Notes: a model not told the origin generated them from the letters alone. Positions 35,460 to 46,189 are shown, numbered from the stretch's first letter. The stretch is DNA of 64,000 nucleotides from Arbacia lixula (GCA_963669155.1 OZ022585.1:25456713-25520712), one strand, 5' to 3'. Made by a program: numbers and translations.

Positions 35460-35613
35460 TGTGGCGTTTCCTCGATCTAGCCACAGGTACGGATCGCATC
35501 TCTTTCACGACAAACAGTCACATAAAATATCACAAATCAGAAAACACATGCGGAACGCCATTTTCCATAAACTGTCCAACCCCGCCGCTGAGGGCGCATT
35601 TATTATCGTAACA
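35460..35613 (-). repeat. Gypsy 3' LTR
   Basis: The 154-bp sequence is almost identical to 43044-43197; I see one difference by eye (CCCCGCC against CCTCGCC). It starts TGTGGCGTTTCC and ends TATCGTAACA on the + strand. The high identity suggests a recent insertion. Confidence 0.9.
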
Positions 35614-36614
35614 TCTCCCCCGGGGCCACCAAAACGAGTTCCCCCGAGTTTCAACAAGTGAACAATTTCGAAGAGAAACTGAATAACACACTTACAATAG
35701 TCAAGCCATGTTCCCAAATTTACACAATGAACCATGAAGTGAACCCTCTACACATGCTATACCACACAAAATTACCGAACAGGTACTGACTCATACAGGG
35801 AGCACAATGGAATTTCAAATGTGACTGAGCTATAATAGTAGTATATTTCGAGCAATATGGAAATTTGAAAATTTGAAGGCACAATTTCAATGGTAGGCTA
35901 TCCGGAATCGCCTTACACCATTGTTACGCCGAAGAGAAACCGGAACGACAACTGGCTAGCAGGAAACAGTGTCCAGGGGTGATCAGGCCCGAGACAACTA
36001 CAACCAGCAGGCCACAGCCGAGACAACAATGTGGGGGGGGGGGGGGGTGACTATAGAAAAAAAGGAAGCCCAGGCTTAACATTTGAAACTACCATGCACC
36101 TATGAGACAAACATAAACCGGTTATCAGGCCAGTCAGAAGGGTACATTTCCAAAATGTTCACATCCCACTGTGGCACAATATAATAGCCATATTCCCCAG
36201 AATACATGGAACAGACATATAAGCAAACAGGGCAAAACCCAAGGGAGTTTGGAAAAAAAATACGATAGGCGAGTGCCAGAAATTAGCCCTTCGTACCACT
36301 ATATAGACACAAACTCTCTTAAAGTTAAACAAATGAAAAGACTTCCACCTCGTTACTATACCCACAGGCTGTCTATACTATATAGCCCAAATACCTCTGG
36401 CATACAGAACATGATATAATCTTCCCACATACTTCGGTTCTACTTCAAATTCTATGGACATACATCATGACAGGGTGTTGAAACAAAACTGAACAGAGCC
36501 CGGAAAGGACTGCATATATTCAATATTACAAGCATACCTAGTCATGGTACATGTAGAAAACCAGCCCAAAATGTTTTTTTTTTTTTTTTTTGTAAGGCAC
36601 ATGACATTGTGTAA

Positions 36615-39600
36615 TTAATGCACCCTGGTACTAACATACACATGTAGACAACAAATTAAAATACCACGTCTCTCATCCTTTAGAACAAATGCTGCTTCAG
36701 CATATAACTTTTCAAGAGGGCGCCGCACTGTGGCGACCATCGCTGGTTTTTCCTCTCCTATTTCTACCTGTTTTTTTTGTGAATTGTTTTGTGGACTATG
36801 TGTTATTGTCATTACCACTATGCTGTCGATACCGTCAAGCACAGTTATGGCCACTTTTCTGACGTTTCTGGTTCTGGCATCAGTGTTTTTGACGACTTTC
36901 ACTTTGGACATTGAGTCATACCCAGATAGCTTGGTATACACACGGACAGAGCTTTTGGAACCTACGGGATGCCACAGCGGGAACAGTACCGGTTGGGTAT
37001 GAGGATTTCCTGCGAGAAATCAAACCACGCAAGCGAGGTAAGAGGGGTGGGATCAGGACACGGACAAAAAAGAGGGGAACAAAGCCACCGCTCCCAACGA
37101 TAATACTGGGGAATGTACGTTCGCTACCTAACAAGATAGAGGAACTTGAAACTTTAACCAGATACATGAATGAATATCGGGATTCTTGTCTTATGGCCTT
37201 TACAGAAACATGGTTGACTGAAAGTATCCCTGATAGTGCTGTTGAAATCCCTCTCTTTGATCTGGTTAGAGGAGACAGAACAGAGGAGTCCGGAAAAACA
37301 AGGGGAGGAGGGGTATGTTTATACATCAATCAGAAATGGTGCCGAAACTGGACTGTAAAAGATATAATGTGTACCTCTGATATAGAACTGCTTACAGTGG
37401 GACTTCGACCTTTCTACCTTCCTCGTGAATTCCCCCAGATTTTTGTCACTGTGGTCTACATTCATCCACGAGCAGACATAACTACTGCGAGTGAATGCAT
37501 CGCGATGAAAATGCACCAACTCGCAGCCTCGTCCCCTGATGCCCCCATCTTCGTCATGGGCGACTTCAATCAATGCCGCCTAAACAATGTACTCCCAAAC
37601 TACGAGCAATATGTTGACATTCCAACCAGGAACGACACCATTCTTGACCTTTGCTATGGCAATACTCCTAAAGCTTACGTAGCGAAGGCGTGTCATCAAC
37701 TTGGGAAATCTGACCATCGAAACGTGCATCTGTTACCATCCTATAAGCAGAAACTAAAAAGAAGCCGCCCTGTTACTAAGCAACAGTACGCCTGGACGGA
37801 GACGGCAACTGAGACACTGCGAGCCGCACTTGACTGCACCGATTGGGACCTATTGTTTCACTCTGCTGGATCACTTGACGATGCTACGGACATTATTACG
37901 AGCTATGTCAGGTTTTGTGTCGACACTATTATACCTTGTAAAACGTTTAAAGTTTATCCCAATAATAAACCTTGGGTGACAAAGGAACTTAGGGACTTAT
38001 TGAGTGAAAAGAATGCCGCCCTGATGAAAGGTGACAGACTGCGGGTGAAAGAGGCCCAGAAGAAAATTAAACGACAGGTTAGCGTATGTAAACAGTCACA
38101 CAAAGAGAAGCTTGAAAGAAACTTTCGTGAAAATGACCCTTCGGGAGCATGGAAGACAATGAACATTATTACGGGGTATAAACAGAAGCCTGCGACCTTA
38201 GGTCTTGAGGTTGCTCAAACTTTTGTAGAGGAACTGAACGAATTTTATTGTAGGTTTGACAAGGACTTTACGGCTGAGAGTGTCGCGATTGTTCGCGGTT
38301 TGAGAGAAGCATTGGTTGTTACAGGGTCAGAAAATGCAGATGGCATTACAGAACACGAAGTTAGGGTAGTGTTTGGTTCGGTGCACACCAACAAGGCCCC
38401 AGGGCCTGACCAAGTCTGCAATAGGACCCTTAGACTGTGTAAGAATCAGTTATCAGGTGTGTTCACCAAACTGTTCAATTACTCATTGGATCAGGGAATA
38501 ATACCGCGCCTTTGGAAGATGTCTTTGATAAAGCCCATCCCAAAGAAAAGGAAAGCAGACAACTTAAATGACTTTCGACCTATTTCACTTACCAGCGGTG
38601 TAATGAAGTGCTTTGAAAAGGTTATGTTAAAACGCCTCATCAAATACACTTCATCATTCGCTGATCCAATGCAGTTCGCGTACAGGTGTAAAAGAGGTGT
38701 CGATGATGCGGTACTGACATACCTGCACAAGGTATACTCTCACTTAGACAAAGGAAAATCATATGTAAGATCTACTTTTGTAGATTTTTCTAGTGCCTTC
38801 AACACTATTGTCCCACACCTACTTGTGAAGAAACTGATAGCTTTTCAGGTTCCTCCCAAGATAATTTTATGGATTCAAAATTTCCTCAGCGACAGACCAC
38901 AAAAAGTAGTTATGGGAGATGTTCAGTCCACTGAGAGAATAGTTAGTACAGGGGCACCGCAAGGTTGTGTTTTGAGCCCGGTACTTTTTTCCTTGTATAC
39001 TAGTGACTGTCGATGTACTAGCAGTGAGTGTAGCATCATTAAATATGCTGACGATACCGTAATTACCGGGTACATTTCCGACAATTCCGAAAGTGTCGAT
39101 TCATATGTCACGACGATAGCAAATTTTGTGCAGTGGTGCGATGACCACTTTCTGGTATTAAATGTAACCAAAACAAAAGAGTTGATAATAGATTTCCGCC
39201 GTAATATCACCGAACATAAGGCAGTATCTGTTCATGGAGAAGATGTAGAACAAGTGAAGGAATACAAATACCTGGGAATGTCTATAAGTAATTCGCTGAA
39301 ATGGTCAAGGAACGTGGAACAAAATCAAAAGAAAGTAAACAAGAGGCTGTACTTTGTCAGAATAATGAAGAAACTGAGAGTAGATAACACGCTTATCGTA
39401 ATGTTCTACAAGTCAATCATTCAAAGTGTTATATCTTACAACTTAGTGTGTTACTTGGCAAATGCTACAAATTATGATCTAAAGAGGCTCGAACAAGCAA
39501 GAAAGGTTGCCCAAAGGATAATAGGGGCAGACTTGCCCTCACTTGAGATTATCTATCAAGAAAAAGTCGCTAGCAAAATAAAACTCATTATGTCTGACCC

Positions 39601-39790
39601 CACCCACCCACTCAACGACAATTTCAAGTTCAACAGATCAGGAATACGTTTATGTGTCCCCCGTACTAGCACCAACCGTTTTAGGCAATCTTTCGTCCCC
39701 AACTCGATCCACCTTTTTAACGCCCAGGCGCGAAGACCAGTCTCCGAAATGTAATAATCCTGATAATAATAACGTATGAATTTATAGAAC
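36615..39790 (+). mobile_element. LINE (CR1/Rex1-like group) inserted in the Gypsy element
   Basis: The element comprises the long ORF described next plus upstream coding-like sequence. The frame at 36730-36960 ends SYPDSLVYTRTELLE, and the continuing sense (NLRDATAG) lies in the frame of the main ORF. A single extra base near 36958 would explain this. The 3' end is near 39790, after TAATAATCC/TGATAATAATAA, because LINE sequence of opposite orientation starts by about 39800. The borders are approximate. Confidence 0.7.
36911..39754 (+). CDS. LINE endonuclease-reverse transcriptase, 947 residues, uninterrupted
   Basis: N-terminal basic linker (KPRKRGKRGGIRTR), then APE endonuclease: LGNVRSLPNKIEEL, AFTETWL, RGDRTEESGKTRGGGVCLYI, VMGDFNQ and KSDHRNV. 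The RT follows with NKAPGPDQVCNRTLRLC, DFRPISLTSGVMKCFEKVML, FVDFSSAFNTI, GAPQGCVLSPVLFSLYTSD and the catalytic KYADDTVITGY (YADD at residues 712-715). The C-terminus has RTSTNRFRQSFVPNSIHLFN, as in CR1/Rex1-like LINEs. The Met at 36911 is probably not the native start. With all catalytic motifs present and no stop, this was recently competent. It lies within the intron of the NLR gene on the same strand. Confidence 0.9.
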   Translation: MSHTQIAWYTHGQSFWNLRDATAGTVPVGYEDFLREIKPRKRGKRGGIRTRTKKRGTKPPLPTIILGNVRSLPNKIEELETLTRYMNEYRDSCLMAFTETWLTESIPDSAVEIPLFDLVRGDRTEESGKTRGGGVCLYINQKWCRNWTVKDIMCTSDIELLTVGLRPFYLPREFPQIFVTVVYIHPRADITTASECIAMKMHQLAASSPDAPIFVMGDFNQCRLNNVLPNYEQYVDIPTRNDTILDLCYGNTPKAYVAKACHQLGKSDHRNVHLLPSYKQKLKRSRPVTKQQYAWTETATETLRAALDCTDWDLLFHSAGSLDDATDIITSYVRFCVDTIIPCKTFKVYPNNKPWVTKELRDLLSEKNAALMKGDRLRVKEAQKKIKRQVSVCKQSHKEKLERNFRENDPSGAWKTMNIITGYKQKPATLGLEVAQTFVEELNEFYCRFDKDFTAESVAIVRGLREALVVTGSENADGITEHEVRVVFGSVHTNKAPGPDQVCNRTLRLCKNQLSGVFTKLFNYSLDQGIIPRLWKMSLIKPIPKKRKADNLNDFRPISLTSGVMKCFEKVMLKRLIKYTSSFADPMQFAYRCKRGVDDAVLTYLHKVYSHLDKGKSYVRSTFVDFSSAFNTIVPHLLVKKLIAFQVPPKIILWIQNFLSDRPQKVVMGDVQSTERIVSTGAPQGCVLSPVLFSLYTSDCRCTSSECSIIKYADDTVITGYISDNSESVDSYVTTIANFVQWCDDHFLVLNVTKTKELIIDFRRNITEHKAVSVHGEDVEQVKEYKYLGMSISNSLKWSRNVEQNQKKVNKRLYFVRIMKKLRVDNTLIVMFYKSIIQSVISYNLVCYLANATNYDLKRLEQARKVAQRIIGADLPSLEIIYQEKVASKIKLIMSDPTHPLNDNFKFNRSGIRLCVPRTSTNRFRQSFVPNSIHLFNAQARRPVSEM

Positions 39791-39799
39791 GCAGAAACT

Positions 39800-40191
39800 A
39801 TTCTATCAAGTTTATATTCTACTGCGCTTAATAGGACTCCTAAATACTGGCTACTAATTAAATACATGCGTTTTTGAGCTTTGATTTAAAGTTGTTTCAC
39901 GGACGGTGTTTTCCTAACTTTCAAAGGGTATATGTCCAAAAGCTTGGGGGCTACACAAGCAATTGCTTGATCACTCAGCGTTACTTTTGTTTTGAAGGAT
40001 GGAATCCGTAAAAGCAGAGGATCCGTCGAACTGCCCAAACTGTGACCATTATTACTGCAATGCAGGTTTTCTAATACTGGTGTAATAAGTGTATATTTCG
40101 TACAACCCAAAGAAGCCTTGTTTTGCACAGTTTCAGTAATTGTAAAGCTAATATAAACATCATGTATCCTTAAGAATTTGTATAATTGCAT
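39800..40191 (-). pseudogene. LINE 3'-terminal fragment, opposite strand
   Basis: The minus-strand frame has IPSFKTKVTLSDQAIACVAP followed by KLLDIYPLKVRKTPSVKQL. This matches the familiar C-terminal block of CR1/Jockey-type polyproteins (the APxLWNxLPxxVR motif), with the W lost. A stop and a second frame (KAQKRMYL) follow. It is a 3' fragment of an unrelated LINE copy. Confidence 0.5.
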
Positions 40192-42600
40192 ATGTCTTTC
40201 TGTTTATATGTACCTTGTGTGATGTCACATTCTTTGTTTCAATGTAAACCAGTGAAAATGAAATTTCCAATTGGACAATAAATTGCTATATCTTCTTCCA
40301 ACTCTCATCGAAACAATGCATTAACAAATCATGAGGCCACCGAACAAGAGGGCCACTAATGTAACTCTAATACACGAAAATTCACTAACATTCCATAGTA
40401 GGAAAGTTCGATACAAAATGGGCAATTAAGTGCCTACACACCTAAATACCAAAAGGCAAGAAAACAATCTGTGCATGTATATGGCCAATAGTGCAAATGT
40501 CATTGGGGAAACCATATGAAGTCCTATTGACGACAAATATAACAATGGGGTTGTTCACCACTGTAAACCAAATCCCCACACATAAACATTATACATACTC
40601 CCGGTACACATGATACCTGTAACCCACTCATGTACAATAATACAGTAGACATATGGAATAGCAACACCACTCCAGCCTCATCATTGTATAGACACAAGTG
40701 ACAGAATAACCAAGTGAAATGTGACGCGTGATAACACTAGACACCTAGAACATAATACACTAACTCAAATACGCTGCTAAGGGTGTTTGTCTAAAACATT
40801 GCGTGAGACAAAGACTGCTCCTATAAGAAAGCCAATATCCATGAACATTGCAATATGAATTAAACCCCTTCAAACCTCGTTGACCATACCATAACACTAC
40901 TGTCCGCACATTCAACTAAGTAGCCGAATCCCTCTGGTAATCACAATATGACCTCACAAGCTCATACAACTGTATGGACCAATCTGACATGGCTATAACA
41001 CTTGTCATGCAGATGCATGGATATAACATTAACAATTAAATCTGAAGAACATGAACACTATGTAAATAGTCTACATCTCACTGACACTGTGTAGGCAGCT
41101 AAATCTGAAAAACCATAACAAGTTTATCTGTCTAAAAGTCATGAACCAACAAACGTGAACCTGTATATAAAAAAAAGAACCCTTTATGTGGGCCATTAAC
41201 TTCAACTCACACAACATACTTGTGATAACTACACAATCATCCCTGAATCAGAAGCCGGTAGCTACGTCGGTGCTTCACTCCCAAAACAAAATCTACTAAT
41301 GAGCATACATGTGAACACCAACTTGGCCACCCTATCTGGTTATCGTATGCAAACACTTACATATATACACTCTTGACTCAAATAGCTCTGTCACCGTTTT
41401 CCCAGTCTCTGAGGAGTGAGATCATGCACAAACAATCTCATGTGACTTAAAACAAAATTTTGTCCCATCCATATAAGGCTAAAAGGACAGTTTTCATAAA
41501 AATTGCCAAAAGTCCGAAATCAGCGAAAATTTGAATCAAGGTATCAAATGCCTGAAACATGCCCAAGTACTGGACACACAAATACACTGTACCTGTATTC
41601 AGCAAAAAAATGACACATTTAAGTAATATTTTCTGGAATAAAAGGGAAAAAAAAGGCAGGAATAGCAAAAATACAAATACCTCAGCATTTGGTATTTACC
41701 CGTAATGTATGCAGTGGACAAAACCCCTGATAATTGATACCTGTGCCAATCTGAGACAAAAAGTCCATCTGCAGTTATGATTACCGTGCGACTACAGCCA
41801 ATAATGGTTATCATAATGTTTCAACCAAGTGACAAACTGGAACGTATCCTACCGGCATGTCACAATAAACAGTATTACAACTGACCAAAGAACAGGTCAT
41901 TTCATACTTGACATAACGGGATGAAATGAGTGACCAATCCCTTTGATCGCTTCTATTTACACACAACCTTGCCTTATAAACTCATATCGGGACAGAGTAA
42001 GGAATATTCCTGAAGTCCAAACAATTGGTTGTACACCGCAACATATTGTGTAATAATGTCCACCATTGCTCAATCTTGACCGTACCACTGACCACAAGTC
42101 CACACTACCAGTTGTTCCATTTTAACCCTTCGGAACAAATACCGTACACATGCTGATCACATTCGATTTATGTCCACAATGACTGCAGCTTATATGAATG
42201 AATACTAAATTACATTTACCTGCAAGTGCCGACCGGAAACGTAGAACTTATTTTGGTTCAAAACAGGTACATGTATAACGCATACATGTACTCTAACATG
42301 CAAACTGAATATGAAGGTACCTTTCCTCCAGAAAAAAAAACATCCATCTCCAGAACCCATAGCAAAACATATATCCCTCGTTTTGTCAACAACAAGGCAA
42401 AATAATGATAGCCCACTTCATATCTATGAGGTGCGGGTCAAATAACTCCCTACAATGAACAAGTACAACTTGTACAACAAGTACAATAATGTGGGCAACC
42501 TGTAACTGAATCGTTATGAAAACGTGCACACCAAAGGACAGCTCGCCCTGATCTACATTATACGTATGAGTCTTATCATACCATCATTATCAAATACCCA
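40192..42600. other. Unassigned stretch inside the Gypsy element
   Basis: About 2.4 kb with no long ORF, no clear repeat units and no LTR-like ends. By position it should be Gypsy sequence between integrase and 3' LTR, or other insertions. I cannot assign it further. Confidence 0.4.
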
Positions 42601-42605
42601 TGTCA

Positions 42606-43022
42606 TTATCGTCTTCTCTTAAAAACAGGGATGGTCGATCCTGCCTCTGAGACATAACGTTGACAGGATTCATTCAGATGTTGTGTCATTATGTCCTCTG
42701 CCTGAGAACGTGCTGACTGGAGAATGTGTAACAGCTCTGCAACATACCCTTGAGCTGACCGTGGTGGCTCTGGCAAAGTCGACAGATCATGATCAAGTGG
42801 TGACCGTAAATAACGTCCATGTACAAGAAATGCGGGAGCGTATCCAGTGCTATCCAAGCATGGCGTCGTGTTGTAGACAAACTGCACTAAGGGTAAATGA
42901 TGATCCCATGTGTCATGCTCACTATCCAAGCGCTTGGCAAGCGAAGCAAGTATGTACGACATGCACCGCTCTGATTGTCCGTTGCACTGTGGATGATAAC
43001 TTGTTGTCTGTGTCTTCTTCAC
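42606..43022 (-). pseudogene. Ty3/Gypsy integrase C-terminal part
   Basis: The frame starts with KKTQTTSYHPQCNGQSER, the end of the integrase catalytic core including the conserved YHPQ-NGQ-ER motif. It continues with LPLVQFVYNTTPCLDSTGYA and PAFLVHGRYLRSPLDHDL. In a complete element the DDE core, RNase H and RT would precede this. Here the frame begins within about 20 bp of the LTR-proximal leader, showing a large internal deletion. The end (VFKRRR) is followed by a stop. Confidence 0.88.
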
Positions 43023-43043
43023 CTGCCCGGGTTCTCCACCATT

Positions 43044-43197
43044 TGTGGCGTTTCCTCGATCTAGCCACAGGTACGGATCGCATCTCTTTCACGACAAACA
43101 GTCACATAAAATATCACAAATCAGAAAACACATGCGGAACGCCATTTTCCATAAACTGTCCAACCTCGCCGCTGAGGGCGCATTTATTATCGTAACA
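43044..43197 (-). repeat. Gypsy 5' LTR
   Basis: Partner of 35460-35613. On the minus strand it is followed by AA and then TGGTGGAGAACCCGGGC, a candidate tRNA primer-binding site because it begins TGG (complement of CCA). I could not match it to a specific tRNA. Confidence 0.9.
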
Positions 43198-43527
43198 ATA
43201 GCCTAATCATCACAGGGATCGCTATCTTCATTGTCTTTGTTCTTTTCCTCTCTGGAGTCGTCATCCGCTCGCGTTGGCGGCGGACTGCCAGGCTGATCTT
43301 CGGCACAACCATGGAGGTGGTCCACATGTTTTTTTCATCTCAGTGTACGCGACCTGATGACGACTTCGATGTCGTAAGACGCGGGTCCTGTTTTTCAGAT
43401 CACGCGACCAGTACCCACGCTTCACTGGGTGCATGATTCTTGACGGACACTGAATTACCAGCACAGAATTCGCGCGTTGGTGTGTTTCACAGGCTTTTGT
43501 TTTGCTGGGCGACGTTTCTGGGGGGCA

Positions 43528-43682
43528 TTTCATGAAAGTTGTCAGCACTGACTAAATAGTCAGTGCTGACAATTTCAGTGAAATCCTCGGTTTTGTTTGG
43601 CTGAGAGGCACTAGCCTCTGACTGTTACTATGGTAACTGTCGGAGAAAGACAACTTGTCAGTGCTGACAACTTTCATGAAAA
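43528..43682. mobile_element. Small MITE with TTTCATGAAAGTTGTCAGC termini
   Basis: The inverted ends are at 43528-43551 and 43657-43681. Inside, TTGTCAGCACTGACTA and its complement form a near-perfect hairpin at about 43539-43573, and ACTGTTACTATGGTAACTGT is a further small palindrome. About 155 bp, noncoding. No superfamily assigned. Confidence 0.6.
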
Positions 43683-43966
43683 CGTTGTGGTTGAATACTA
43701 GCTAGAGTTATCTGGTCATCCAATTTTTAAGTCTCCAGGATTCTGTGGTGACACCAAACTGCTGAGTAGTTGGTATGTAGACGCTCCACATACGCTCAAG
43801 AATATTGCCCTCTGCAGTGGTGATGCCATGAAGTAATGCCGCATTCGCTCCGTGTACTGCAGCCACTCCTCTTCCCTGTCAAGAAATTTACCCATAACAC
43901 CAAACAAAGACATTATTTCTGAAAAGATATGGAGGACACAAAAAAGGTTATCCTTGTTGCCAGAAT

Positions 43967-44113
43967 ATAATATGTACTCCACAGAGACTATCATGTAAAG
44001 TGTAGATTATAATTACATATGAGACACAAAGTAACACACGTTTGACACAAGTTCGCTATGGTTCCAGAACTGGTTTCTCTCGCAATGTGCATGCGCAGCA
44101 GCAATACATGACA
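43967..44113 (+). repeat. Dispersed direct repeat, copy B
   Basis: It is the partner of 34913-35053, in the same orientation, with scattered substitutions. Confidence 0.65.
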
Positions 44114-45287
44114 GTAGACAATGAACAAGGGCAATGCGAAAACATTACAAGGTAAATATGTATACAGAACACAGCAGGGATACAACACGTGTGGTTATTT
44201 GTTGTTCGTGAGCATGTTACACAAAGGATTTGTAAAACAATAACAACTTACTGTACTTTAAATGGAATACACAAAACATGAAAGGATTTAACAGTTAACC
44301 ATGCATTTACATGATTTAGTTCTGAGCCCAGAGAGGATTTTATTCAAGAAACAAACTTTTGTACAAATTTAAAATCTTGTGATTATCTTGTCTTTCCTGT
44401 TTTGTTAGGAAACTCCATCCAATCTCTTTATCCAGCCTACAAAACAGTCTAAACTATTTTGATAGGTAATTCTTCTATCATAAACTAAGTACATGTAGCT
44501 GATCGCGATAAAAAGTCAACAATTTGTGAATGATTATTTAGCCCTTGTAAAATCCCATTAACATGTAATTTTACAGTCTTAAACTGACTTGTATGCAGAG
44601 AAAAAAAAACATTTTTGTCATCAGATTATGACACTTACAGTAGCAAGCAGTGTCATTTGAATTGTCTTTTTGGTGGTTGGCTCAGTGTGCGGAAATGACT
44701 CTGTCGGACTCAAAATTATAGCGCCCTCACTCGGCAAGCGCATTATAATGTTGTTTCCATAGCTAGCGAATAGCCAAATGACGTGGCCTGATGTAATTTG
44801 TACATTAACTGGTCTGCTCCAGCCAACGTCTCACTGCCATTTGTGTTAACTCGATCCACCTGTGCAACATGAACTGTGACCAGCGCAATGCTGAAACTTA
44901 ATTCTTTTACATTCGATCTCTAAAGAATATGGATGATCAGTGGGTATCAAAGCATATGATGGGTTCTTTAACACCGCTATAAATAATTATATATTTATAT
45001 TGGTGTGAAAGAAATCATCCTATTCTTTCTGTGTTTGACTTACAACGTAATAGAGCTATAAACACATCTAATAGTATGTCATCACAACTTCACTATAGAT
45101 AATGCATTCCCTATTATGAAGATATATTGCTAATTGAATCATATTCAGTTGAAATAAAATTTTTTTTTACATATTTTCATGCCCCTGACCATGCTTTACT
45201 GAAAAACCTACCTTCTTTTTGGAAGCCACAGTATTTGAATGTATCAGCAAAAGTAACATAAATGGCTTGTGTTATTTTGATATGTAG

Positions 45288-45386
45288 GTTCAACCAATGC
45301 GTTACAGATGGCAAGGATAAGGAGCTGGATGAACTAATCCGTCAGACCAACCAGCAGGGAAAGCTGACTGTTGATGTGACCCATGG
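45288..45386 (+). CDS. NLR exon 7: LRR end
   Basis: The 99-nt exon enters in phase 2 after TTGATATGTAG and leaves in phase 2 at GTAAGA. It completes the Arg codon of exon 6 and reads FNQCVTDGKDKELDELIRQT and then NQQGKLTVDVTH. The frame joins LRRIR of exon 6 to FNQC, a typical LRR turn, which argues that the two are contiguous in the mRNA despite the 12-kb intron. A (GT)n tract lies 130 bp into the next intron. Confidence 0.68.
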
Positions 45387-45518
45387 GTAAGATGCACATG
45401 AGGAGAGGAAAGGGGGAGTCAATGGGAAGCATCAGGGGAAGGAATGCATGGTATAGGAGAAAAGGGTGGGAGAAGCAGAAGTTAATTTTACATGAAAAAG
45501 GGAATTTTAAAGGTTGTA

Positions 45519-45602
45519 CATGCGTGTGTGTATGTTTGTGTGTATGTGTATGTGTATGTGCGTGTGTGTGTGTGTGTGTGTTCTTAGGTTTGTGTGTGTG
45601 TA
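45519..45602. repeat. (GT)n-rich microsatellite
   Basis: TG dinucleotides with TATG and TTCTTAGG interruptions, in NLR intron 7. Confidence 0.9.
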
Positions 45603-46110
45603 AAATAGGAAAGATGTGATATGAAAATAAATGCAGACTACAATAATTTTGTGCAAACTGCAGCTTAGCAGTTTCGGGGCAGTAGGGTCTCTAATAAATC
45701 TTTGTCCGTTTTGTTGGTTTCCTATCTACTTCAGATCCTATATTTCGTCTCATTGTTTTGTTCTTGTCAACTTGTTTTGTATATGTAATGTATTCAAGGT
45801 AAGGGATGGCAGTGAAAGTGGACCATAATGCTATTCTGCAATGACCAGAGGTTCCATTCCATACTAGCGAGAAATGAAATCATCTCAAAATGATAAAAGC
45901 ATTGAAATTTAATAAAATCCGGACCCTGGACATTACAAGAAAACAGACCCACCCTGATTCCAGCTGTAAGCATTACCAGCATTATTCCCCCATGTTTTTA
46001 ACTCTGTAAATGCTGCTCCAAATACTGCTGAGTAAGATTTGTATGAAGTACTAAATGCTAAGATATAGCAAAGGCATGTAAAGAGTTAACTGTTACTGAC
46101 TTTCTTGCAG

Positions 46111-46170
46111 GCCGAGGAAACCCCTGGGGAGGAGAGCAGGGATGGACTTTGATTCTGAAGCCTACTTCAG
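46111..46170 (+). CDS. NLR exon 8: short C-terminal piece, end uncertain
   Basis: The acceptor CTTTCTTGCAG at 46110 is good. Phase 2 entry gives PRKPLGRRAGMDFDSEAYF. Either the exon is terminal, reading on to a TAA at 46187-46189 (six more codons), or it splices at GTACAG (46171). The candidate exon at 50156 would end the protein after one Ser codon, because TGA follows in this phase. I see no polyadenylation signal that decides the question. Confidence 0.42.
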
Positions 46171-46189
46171 GTACAGCACTCAAACCTAA

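Larger units (their letters stand above)
35460..43197 (-). mobile_element. Ty3/Gypsy LTR retrotransposon, internally deleted, carrying a LINE
   Basis: Two 154-bp LTRs in the same orientation (35460-35613 and 43044-43197) bound the element. Both start TG and end CA, and the 4-bp ATAG flanks it on both sides (35456-35459 and 43198-43201). Minus-strand order is 5' LTR, a short leader with a possible primer site, then the integrase C-terminal part immediately. Gag, protease, RT, RNase H and the integrase catalytic start are therefore deleted. A purine tract (CCCCGGGGGAGA) abuts the inner edge of the 3' LTR, as expected. The LINE at 36.6-39.8 kb inserted later. The region 40200-42600 has no ORF I recognise and may be Gypsy 3' internal sequence. 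Confidence 0.85.
33098..45287 (+). other. NLR intron 6
   Basis: This 12.2-kb intron is dominated by a Ty3/Gypsy element (35460-43197) with a LINE inside it, plus a small MITE (43528-43682) and a dispersed direct repeat (about 34913-35053 and 43967-44113). From about 33900 to 34180 three imperfect units around TTTTCACGG and GCGAATG recur. The stretches 33098-33890, 34180-34900 and 44115-45287 show nothing I can name. Confidence 0.6.
6284..46189 (+). other. NLR-type immune receptor gene (Death-NACHT-LRR), eight-exon model
   Basis: I joined exons 6284-6569, 11977-12048, 13927-15515, 25019-25264, 31661-31792, 32733-33097, 45288-45386 and 46111-46170. Each junction has a GT donor and AG acceptor, and the phases run 1, 1, 0, 0, 0, 2, 2 without conflict. 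The product would be about 950 residues: Death-fold, short linker, NACHT ATPase with helical domains, Ser-rich linker, LRR region. This is the architecture of the animal NLR receptors that form oligomeric platforms after sensing microbial or danger signals in the cytoplasm. The function is inferred from the family. Six of the seven introns exceed 800 bp and most hold transposons or tandem repeats. The end is uncertain: reading through exon 8 gives a TAA at 46187-46189, and splicing onward is also possible. Confidence 0.75.

Noticed and set aside
36730..37002. 90-residue + ORF with a hydrophobic stretch (LFCGLCVIVITTML)
   Set aside because: It looked like a membrane protein, but its end matches the frame-shifted N-terminal part of the LINE, so I treat it as LINE 5' sequence.
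42683..43195. 170-residue + strand ORF
   Set aside because: It is antisense to the Gypsy integrase piece and runs into the LTR; no domain pattern.
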